A stretch of 56,278 nt of DNA from Rugamonas brunnea (lineage in GTDB: Bacteria; Pseudomonadota; Gammaproteobacteria; Burkholderiales; Burkholderiaceae_D), in assembly GCF_014042345.1 (NCBI RefSeq), contig NZ_JACEZT010000024.1, forward strand, positions 1 through 56,278, given 5' to 3'. Shown one piece after another: positions 50,997-56,278 of the stretch (position 1 is its first letter; each line of letters opens with the position of its first letter). The notes below the pieces were generated by a model, which saw only the letters and a program-made list of their open reading frames with translations, did no database searches and was not told the DNA's origin. The position numbers and the translations under genes were made by a program.

Positions 50997-52461
50997 GCTC
51001 CTGCCTCCACAAGGCGCGCAGCTTGAGTTTATCGACCTTACCGACCGCGTTCTTCGGCAGGCGGCCGACGATGTGGATGGCGGCCGGCCGCTTGTAGCGC
51101 GTCAACCGCGCGGCGCAATGGTCGTTCAAGGCTTCCAGCGTGCAGTCTTGTCCGGCGCGGCAGGCCACGTAGGCGACCACAATTTCGCCCAGCGTCGGAT
51201 GCGGCGCGCCGATGACCGCCGCCTCCAACACGGCGGGGAACGCGGCGAGCGCATCCTCGATCTCCTTCGGATAGATGTTCTCTCCGCCACGGATGATCAT
51301 TTCCTTCAGCCGGCCCACGATGGACAGGTAGCCGTCGGCATCGATACACCCCAGGTCACCCGTCCGCAGCCAGCCGTCGACGATGGTCTTGGCGGTCTCC
51401 TCCGGCTTGCCCAGATAGCCGCGCATGACGTTCGGTCCCTGCACCACCACCTCACCGGTCTCGCCGGCCGGCAGCAGGCGGCCGGCCGCATCGGCGATCG
51501 CGACGCGCTGGCCGGGGAATGGCAAGCCCACCGTTCCGGCCTTGCGCTTGCCGTCCAGCGGGTTGATGGTCGATGCGCAAGTGCCCTCCGACAAGCCATA
51601 GCCCTCCACCACGGGAAAGCCATAGCGCGCCTCGAAGTGGGTCAGCAATTCAGCCGCCGCCGGCGCCGCGCCGCAGATACCGTAGCGCAGGCTGGAGGTG
51701 TCCGGTTTCACGTGTTCCGGCAACGCCTCGAGCAAGGCGTAGATGGTCGGCACCGCCGAAAAATAGGTCGGCCGCAGTCGCTCGACGTCGGCGAAGAAGG
51801 TCTCGATGTCGAACCGGGCCCGGATGGTGACCCGGCTGCCGGCCGACAGCGGCGTCAGGATGCTGGCCACGATGCCGTTGACGTGGAACAGCGGCAGCAC
51901 CAGCAGGCAATGATCGCTCGCCGTGATCCGCATGGCGTCGCGCGACATCTGCGCCATCGCCTCGAGGTTGGCGTGGTCCAGCATCACGCCCTTGGGCAGG
52001 CCGGTCGTGCCGCTGGTGTAGATCAGCAGCGCCAGGGCGGCCGTGTCCTCGACCGGCGGCACCGCGTGGTGCGCCCCGAACTGCACCTCGCCGTGCAGCG
52101 CGGTTGCCGGTATCGTTTGCACGTGCTCCAGCACTTTGGCGCCACCGCCATTGACCAACAGCCTGGCACCGGAATCGGTCATCTGATGGATGGCCTCCTG
52201 GGCCGTCAGGTTGGGATTGATCGGTGTCACGGCAGCGCCCAGCCGCCACGCGGCGAACATCGCCACGACGAATTCGACCTGGTTGGGCAACATGATGGCC
52301 ACCACGTCCCCCTTGCGGATGCCGAGTTCGTCGAACAGCCCGGCGGCCACCAGCACCCTGGAATAAAACTCGCCATTGGACAGGCTGGCCGTCGCGTCGG
52401 CCACACAATGGGCTTGCGGCGCCTGCGCCGCGCGCAGGTCTGGAAGTTTGGAAAATCGCAT
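50989..52461 (-). CDS. Acyl-CoA synthetase (AMP-forming)
   Basis: The 490-residue protein has the P-loop LLIYTSGTTGLPKGVMLDH near residue 145, VVEGYGLSEGTCAST near 285 and the hinge/adenylation motif GWLRTGDLGCIDADGYLSIV, then GRLKEMIIRGGENIYPKEIE. The catalytic lysine lies in PKNAVGKVDKLKLR. It activates a carboxylic acid with CoA. It is clearly different from the FadD-like enzyme at 17745 and probably handles an intermediate acid, since it is coupled to the SDR on one side and 38 bp from a hydrolase on the other. Confidence 0.93.
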   Translation of the reverse strand: MRFSKLPDLRAAQAPQAHCVADATASLSNGEFYSRVLVAAGLFDELGIRKGDVVAIMLPNQVEFVVAMFAAWRLGAAVTPINPNLTAQEAIHQMTDSGARLLVNGGGAKVLEHVQTIPATALHGEVQFGAHHAVPPVEDTAALALLIYTSGTTGLPKGVMLDHANLEAMAQMSRDAMRITASDHCLLVLPLFHVNGIVASILTPLSAGSRVTIRARFDIETFFADVERLRPTYFSAVPTIYALLEALPEHVKPDTSSLRYGICGAAPAAAELLTHFEARYGFPVVEGYGLSEGTCASTINPLDGKRKAGTVGLPFPGQRVAIADAAGRLLPAGETGEVVVQGPNVMRGYLGKPEETAKTIVDGWLRTGDLGCIDADGYLSIVGRLKEMIIRGGENIYPKEIEDALAAFPAVLEAAVIGAPHPTLGEIVVAYVACRAGQDCTLEALNDHCAARLTRYKRPAAIHIVGRLPKNAVGKVDKLKLRALWRQEHG

Positions 52462-52499
52462 GATTACACTCTCAAAAAGACGTTGTCGCGGCGCGCCGC

Positions 52500-53408
52500 T
52501 CAGCGCGCCAACAAATGCCGCGCCAGGAACTCGGTCTGATCCGTCACCGCGCGCTCGAAGTGTTCGCCAAGATAGAAATCGAAGTGGCCGCAGTCGTACA
52601 GCTTGATCTCGCCGCGCGGCGCCCGTTGGGCCATGGCGATGGTGCGTTCGGGCGGCGTGACCGTATCGGTCCGGCTGACGCAGAACAGGATCGGCGGTTT
52701 GACCTTGGCGGCCCTCCGTCCCGGACGGTAGCTGACGATCTCGGGGATCACCCGGGCGGCGACCCGGTTGACAAAGGCCATCCCCTTGGGCATCAACGCC
52801 AGATAACCGGGCAAGGCGTCATGGGCGTTCATCAAGGCCGGCTGGCCGGGCAGCGCCGCGATCGGCACCATCACCGGCGGTTTGCCGAACCAGCGCGCTA
52901 GAAAATCGCGCATGACCACCGGCGTGATCTGCAGCGTTGCCTTCAGCCCCAGCGCGGTGGCCGATTCGAATCCATCCGTGAACGGGCACTGGCTGATGGC
53001 CGCCTTCAGCTCAGGATGCCGGCTGGCCACCTGGATCGCGTGGCCGCCACCGAAGGAGCTGCCCCAGATCGCCACCCGACTGCCATCGAGTTCGGGCCGG
53101 TCCTTGACGAAATCAAGCGCCGCATCCCAGTCAGCCAGCTGACGGCTCACCGACATCAACTGGCGCGGCACGCCACCACTGTCGCCAAAATAACGGTAGG
53201 TGAAAGCCAGCGTCGCGATGCCGGCCGCGGCGAAGCGCTCCGAATAGGCGTCCAGGCGCATTTCGCGCACGGCGCCCAGCCCGTGTCCCAGCACGACCAC
53301 CGGCGGCCGCTCAACACCAACCGGCAGATACAGCCATGCCGAACAATAGGCTTCTCCGGATTGGAAACGAATACTGCTACGGGTGAATTGATGAGGAGTC
53401 TGTGCCAT
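52500..53408 (-). CDS. Alpha/beta hydrolase, dienelactone-hydrolase-like
   Basis: From ATG 53408 the protein has 302 residues. It differs from the other hydrolases in the window: VVLGHGLGAVREMRLDAYSE gives the oxyanion part, IWGSSFGGGHAIQVAS the nucleophile (Ser 118), and CVSRTDTVTPPERT plus LYDCGHFDFYLGE the acid and His. It resembles the alpha/beta hydrolases with a DLH/acetyl-xylan-esterase-like layout. The much longer frame running upstream overlaps the crotonase gene and is rejected. It begins 5 bp after the enoyl-CoA hydratase stop. Confidence 0.87.
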   Translation of the reverse strand: MAQTPHQFTRSSIRFQSGEAYCSAWLYLPVGVERPPVVVLGHGLGAVREMRLDAYSERFAAAGIATLAFTYRYFGDSGGVPRQLMSVSRQLADWDAALDFVKDRPELDGSRVAIWGSSFGGGHAIQVASRHPELKAAISQCPFTDGFESATALGLKATLQITPVVMRDFLARWFGKPPVMVPIAALPGQPALMNAHDALPGYLALMPKGMAFVNRVAARVIPEIVSYRPGRRAAKVKPPILFCVSRTDTVTPPERTIAMAQRAPRGEIKLYDCGHFDFYLGEHFERAVTDQTEFLARHLLAR

Positions 53409-53413
53409 GGGAT

Positions 53414-54388
53414 TCACTTGACGGTTTGACTGCCGGTGAAGGGAAAATGCCCAAGCTCCAACGCCTGCGCGAAGATGGCGGGATCGTACAGGGGCAAGTC
53501 GCCCTCGCGCTCGGTGCGCGCCATGTATTCGATCATCAGCGACTGCGAACTTGCCCCCGACAGCGCCGACATGAATTCGGTGCGCTCCACATGCAAGCCA
53601 TCCTCCAGCGACATCGAGCCGCCAACGTAGACCGCACGCTTGATGGCGCGGATGGCCTCGCGGGGGCGCGCGCCCAAGTACTGTGCCAGCGCCAGCGCGC
53701 GCTCGATCAGCGCATCGGGCGCCACGACCTCGTCGACCAGGCCGATCTCCAGTGCCCGCGCCGGCGATGCCGGACGTCCTTCGAGCATCATCATCAGCGC
53801 GCGATGGGCGCCGACCAGGCGCGTCAAGCGCTGCGTGCCGCCACCGCCTGGCGGAATGCCCAGCAATACCTCGGGTTGGCCGATGAAGAAGTCGCCATCG
53901 GCCATCAAGCGCACGTCGCAGGCTTGCGCCAGTTCGCTGCCGAGTCCCAGCGCCGAGCCATTCAGCGCGCCGATGAATACGACGCCGCAGCGGTTCATGC
54001 GCATGAAGGTGTCGTGGAGCTTGTCGAGCTGCATGGCGCCTCCCAGCGGCGTGTAGGCCGCCATGGGCGCCACCAGCGGCATGCGCCGCACCGTGGCCGC
54101 GCTGTGCGCAACGGCAGACGTCATGCCACGTGCGATGGAAGGAATGGTGGTGCCGCCCTCCTGCAACCACGGCACGTCCGCATGGCCGATGAAGCGGCCG
54201 GGATGCGTCCCGGTTAGGACCACCGCCTTGACCTGGTGATCGGACTCCAGTTCGTCAACCAGGTCAGCCAGCGCCTCGGCCATCTCCAGTCCCATCACCC
54301 CTTGCGGTCCACCATCCAGACGCACCATCAAGACCGCACCATGGTTGTCCACCTCCAGCCCCCCGGGGCGGATCCTCGTGTTTTTCAT
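53414..54388 (-). CDS. Enoyl-CoA hydratase/isomerase (crotonase) family, long form
   Basis: From ATG 54388 (AAGGAGACAGGGC) the protein has 324 residues, some 60 more than a typical crotonase. VVLTGTHPGRFIGHADVPWL and IGALNGSALGLGSELAQACD give the CoA oxyanion hole; Glu 152 in GSELAQACD and Glu 173 in IGQPEVLLGIPPGGGGTQRL match the two catalytic glutamates. A longer stretch than usual separates these blocks (about residues 75-135). It hydrates or isomerises an enoyl-CoA. It heads the unit crotonase, hydrolase, ligase, SDR, OmpW, GMC, MDR, behind paired ATAAC-N3-GTTAT operators. Confidence 0.9.
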   Translation of the reverse strand: MKNTRIRPGGLEVDNHGAVLMVRLDGGPQGVMGLEMAEALADLVDELESDHQVKAVVLTGTHPGRFIGHADVPWLQEGGTTIPSIARGMTSAVAHSAATVRRMPLVAPMAAYTPLGGAMQLDKLHDTFMRMNRCGVVFIGALNGSALGLGSELAQACDVRLMADGDFFIGQPEVLLGIPPGGGGTQRLTRLVGAHRALMMMLEGRPASPARALEIGLVDEVVAPDALIERALALAQYLGARPREAIRAIKRAVYVGGSMSLEDGLHVERTEFMSALSGASSQSLMIEYMARTEREGDLPLYDPAIFAQALELGHFPFTGSQTVK

Positions 54389-54425
54389 GCCCTGTCTCCT
54401 TGAATGAATCAACTTCTACCGATTA

Positions 54426-54459
54426 ATAACAGTGTTATGGCAAACAATAACACTGTTAT
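54426..54459. promoter_or_regulatory. Paired operators ATAAC-N3-GTTAT
   Basis: ATAAC-AGT-GTTAT (54426-54438) and ATAAC-ACT-GTTAT (54447-54459) are perfect 13-bp palindromes with centres 21 bp apart, two helical turns, so two dimers would bind the same DNA face. They lie between the TetR stop and the crotonase start. A third copy precedes the TetR gene itself (55233-55245). Confidence 0.8.
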
Positions 54460-54505
54460 TTGCAGATTTCAAGATTGAATTCACGCGGTGCGGACCGTCG
54501 CTCGA

Positions 54506-55213
54506 CTATTTGTTGCGAAGCTGGACGATTTTGTTATTTTGCGCCGAAGACCAGAGCGCCCCGGCGGCGGCGCCCGAAGCTTCGGCCTTGTCACGCTTGG
54601 CGCCCATGCCGACCACCAGGTTGACGCACATGGGCACCAGCACCTCGACAACGGGGTTGGCCATATGGGCGAAGTGCCCGCCAAGGTCGAGCATGATGAA
54701 GCCGTGCAGCGCGCTCCACAACTGCAGCGCCATGAGATCGGGATCGACATTGCGGACGCACTTAGCAGTCACCAGCCGCGCGCACCCCTGCAGCAGAAAG
54801 GTGTAGGCCGCGCGGAACGATGGCGATTGTCCACTCAATATGGGTTCGGCGTCGCCGCGGGAAGGACTGTAGCGGCCATGGATCGACAGGCCGAACATCA
54901 GGTCATAGAGATGCGGGTTGCGCCGCGCGAAGTCATGGCAGGCCAGCGCCATCGCGCACAGGTCGGCCATCGGATCGTCGGTCAGCGCCAGCCGGCCGAA
55001 GACGGACGCTTGCTGCCGGAAGCCGTCGTCGGCCACCGCTTGCAACAGCTCCGGCACACCGCCGAAATACGTGTACACCCCCATGGTGGAAAGTTGCGCT
55101 TCTGTCGCCACCGAGCGCGCCTTCACTTCAGATGGTCCGCTCCGTGCCAGCAAACGGATAGCAGCTTCAACAAGGCGCGTGCGCGGGTCCTGCAGGGAGA
55201 GATCAACGGTCAT
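54506..55213 (-). CDS. TetR-family regulator with WHG-type C-terminal domain
   Basis: The 235-residue protein has an N-terminal HTH (RTRLVEAAIRLLARSGPSEV, ARSVATEAQLSTMGVYTYFG) and a C-terminal WHG-type ligand domain: HDFARRNPHLYDLMFGL near residue 105 and LQLWSALHGFIMLDLGGHF near 190. The recognition helix is unlike that of the other two TetR proteins, consistent with a different operator. It is upstream of, and in line with, the crotonase operon, separated by 117 bp containing paired sites. It probably represses itself and that operon until an acyl or CoA-type inducer appears. Confidence 0.92.
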   Translation of the reverse strand: MTVDLSLQDPRTRLVEAAIRLLARSGPSEVKARSVATEAQLSTMGVYTYFGGVPELLQAVADDGFRQQASVFGRLALTDDPMADLCAMALACHDFARRNPHLYDLMFGLSIHGRYSPSRGDAEPILSGQSPSFRAAYTFLLQGCARLVTAKCVRNVDPDLMALQLWSALHGFIMLDLGGHFAHMANPVVEVLVPMCVNLVVGMGAKRDKAEASGAAAGALWSSAQNNKIVQLRNK

Positions 55214-55232
55214 CTGAATTGAGAGTGGAGCT

Positions 55233-55245
55233 ATAACAACGTTAT
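55233..55245. promoter_or_regulatory. Operator ATAAC-N3-GTTAT before the WHG tetR gene
   Basis: ATAAC-AAC-GTTAT is a perfect-arm 13-bp palindrome, the third of its kind, 20 bp upstream of the tetR start. It indicates autorepression. Confidence 0.75.
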
Positions 55246-55577
55246 CATAACATGCCCCCTTGCCCGCTTCGAGACGCGCGTTGTGGCGTGAAATACCGCA
55301 CCATCAACGCTCTCTGATGTTCTCTTTAAGTCAATGACTTAAAGCTATCTCATCACTCCTACTCGATTATCAATTGGCGCTCCAGGCACTTGATTTCGTT
55401 GATGCTATTCGAACATGCCACGGGCAATGCCATCAGAAAGACCATCAACTCGTACATCGACGCCCGATGCCCGGTGGGTCAGGCAGACAATCAGAACCGA
55501 TGGGGGCGGACTTGGGGACCACTCTTGTGCGGCGGGTCGCCAGTCATTTCATTGCCCAAACGAGCCGGTGATACCTG
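55246..55577. other. Intergenic stretch without a recognisable gene
   Basis: Several short frames cross this stretch on the plus strand, but none has a ribosome site plus a recognisable domain. It lies between the last catabolic regulator and IS debris and probably contains decayed mobile-element sequence. I see nothing else in it. Confidence 0.5.
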
Positions 55578-55676
55578 ATGCACCGGTATAACTGGATACG
55601 GCCACATCAGTTCAATCAGGGATTGGCACCGGCCGTCACCGAAGAAAAACTTAACGTAGTGTCCGGGATGGGTTGA
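55578..55676 (+). mobile_element. C-terminal remnant of an IS3-type (rve) transposase
   Basis: A 33-codon frame gives HRYNWIRPHQFNQGLAPA followed by VTEEKLNVVSGMG and a stop. The RPHQ motif followed by a GLAP block and an EEKLN ending is characteristic of the C-termini of DDE (rve) IS3-type transposases. An in-frame TGA at 55569-55571 cuts it off upstream. The sequence after the stop (CCACTACA) may be the element's end. It is not functional. Confidence 0.6.
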
Positions 55677-56091
55677 CCACTACAAAGGCGGCGGACCTTG
55701 TGGCATTGGTCGAATATTGCATGCGCCCCGCAAGGCAATGTTAATCCTTGAAGAGCTGCGAAAAAATCTGGGCGAAAAATTTTTGAGGGAATGACCGATC
55801 TAGTGCTATGGGGCGGGCTGGTGCCTTTGGCCTTCCGCTGTGGGGTGGGGGGCGTCCGGCCGTGCCAGCGGGCCTGCAGCGCGGCCATTCCTGCCGCCGG
55901 GCCGGTGTGCTGGGCGGGCAGCAGCCACTTGGCGCTGTGCTTCCGGCCAGAGCGGGCCACGGTACCATCCAATTGATGGCCCAGTTAGCAGCGTGTGCTA
56001 CGCGGCTGCTGCGGAACGTATGCGTTGACAGGCGGCCTCCGCCCCTAATCGGACCTTCGTGTTAAGTTGAAACCGCCGGTGTTTTTTATAT
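55677..56091. other. Intergenic stretch, probable decayed mobile DNA
   Basis: Overlapping short frames exist on both strands, as expected in GC-rich DNA, but none resembles a known protein to me and none has good start signals. It lies between IS3-type and IS21-type remnants. Confidence 0.45.
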
Positions 56092-56149
56092 CTACGCCAA
56101 AAGACATATAAAACTAGACCGCCGAAGAATCCGTGAATGCCAAAACCTA

Positions 56150-56278
56150 GTTGTTCGTTTGCTCGCAGAATTGACCCACTCCGATTGACCCACCTTCCAC
56201 TGCCTGGCAAACGCTGCCACACGGTCGTATGACCCCTCATAGCCCAGCTCCTTAAGTTCCAAGTGGAGCTGCTTCAAA
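56150..56278 (-). mobile_element. IS21-type transposase (IstA) fragment joined to terminal repeats
   Basis: Reading leftward from the window edge, LELKELGYEGSYDRVAAF then ARQWK matches part of an IS21 IstA-like transposase. At 56193 the reading turns into two repeats GTGGGTCAA (56185-56193 and 56171-56179 on the minus strand), similar to the repeats of the IS end at 64-108. The transposase is thus cut in mid-gene and fused to end-like repeats, as in an internally deleted element. Confidence 0.55.

Noticed and set aside
1..56278. A complete steroid (cholesterol/testosterone) degradation cluster
   Set aside because: GMC enzymes, SCP2, thiolase, ligases and SDRs fit lipid or sterol chemistry, but I found no 3-ketosteroid dehydrogenase, Rieske 9-alpha-hydroxylase, meta-cleavage dioxygenase or Mce system. 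The substrate class is left open.
1..56278. Composite transposon bounded by two IS21 copies
   Set aside because: Both edges have IS21-like debris, but neither copy is complete in the window and the target duplications cannot be seen. The possibility is kept only as a finding to test.

Overview
The window is high-GC DNA from a Gram-negative bacterium. Porins of the betaproteobacterial type, a split PntA/PntB transhydrogenase, a fused indolepyruvate-type oxidoreductase and an ACS-family MFS carrier point to Burkholderiales, and Oxalobacteraceae (Massilia/Duganella-like) is my best but unproven guess. I found no rRNA, tRNA, CRISPR array or phage genes. Both edges carry decayed insertion sequences: an IS21-type end at 1-125, and IS3- and IS21-type transposase fragments at 55.6-56.3 kb.

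Layout. (1) 0.1-6.1 kb: a broken SDR gene, an aldo/keto reductase, a MaoC-like protein, a PaaI-type thioesterase, a porin and two tandem exported alpha/beta hydrolases. (2) 6.3-14.6 kb: a LysR regulator divergent from a fused 2-oxoacid:ferredoxin oxidoreductase, an IlvD/Edd dehydratase, an MFS carrier and a HAD dehalogenase-like protein. (3) 14.7-19.8 kb: pntAB, a FadD-like ligase and a decayed TetR gene. (4) 20.1-27.1 kb: two Old Yellow Enzyme reductases, an HxlR-SCP2 fusion regulator, an MDR reductase, an SDR, a TetR regulator and an alpha/beta hydrolase. (5) 27.3-40.8 kb: a chemoreceptor, then a long minus-strand catabolic and envelope block: RND/MMPL transporter, Ycf48-like propeller, DUF1329, DUF1302, thiolase and two tandem GMC (cholesterol-oxidase-like) flavoproteins. 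(6) 41-45 kb, plus strand: two hydrolases, a stand-alone SCP2 protein, TetR and a YhdH/AcuI reductase. (7) 45-55.2 kb, minus strand: a PstS-like protein, a porin, an MDR reductase, a third GMC enzyme, OmpW, SDR, AMP-dependent ligase, hydrolase, enoyl-CoA hydratase and a TetR regulator.

Together the genes look like a large accessory catabolic locus for a hydrophobic, probably cyclic or sterol/terpenoid-like substrate. Outer-membrane proteins and a DUF1302/DUF1329/Ycf48/RND system would handle transport. GMC oxidases, SDRs, OYEs and MDRs would do redox work on alcohols, ketones and enones. Hydrolases would open esters or lactones, and ligases, MaoC/crotonase and thiolase would carry acyl-CoA steps. 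The substrate is not identifiable from sequence: classical steroid ring-opening genes (KstD, KshAB, meta-cleavage dioxygenases) are absent here.

The most striking feature is regulatory. Three operator families are readable by eye: a 14-bp ATGATGATCATCAT palindrome at nine promoters or gene starts (likely TetR at 25.6-26.2 and/or 43.4 kb), a 17-bp CTATAC-N5-ATATAG site at four places including the promoter of the HxlR-SCP2 regulator, and ATAAC-N3-GTTAT sites flanking the third TetR gene. They divide the locus into three apparent regulons.
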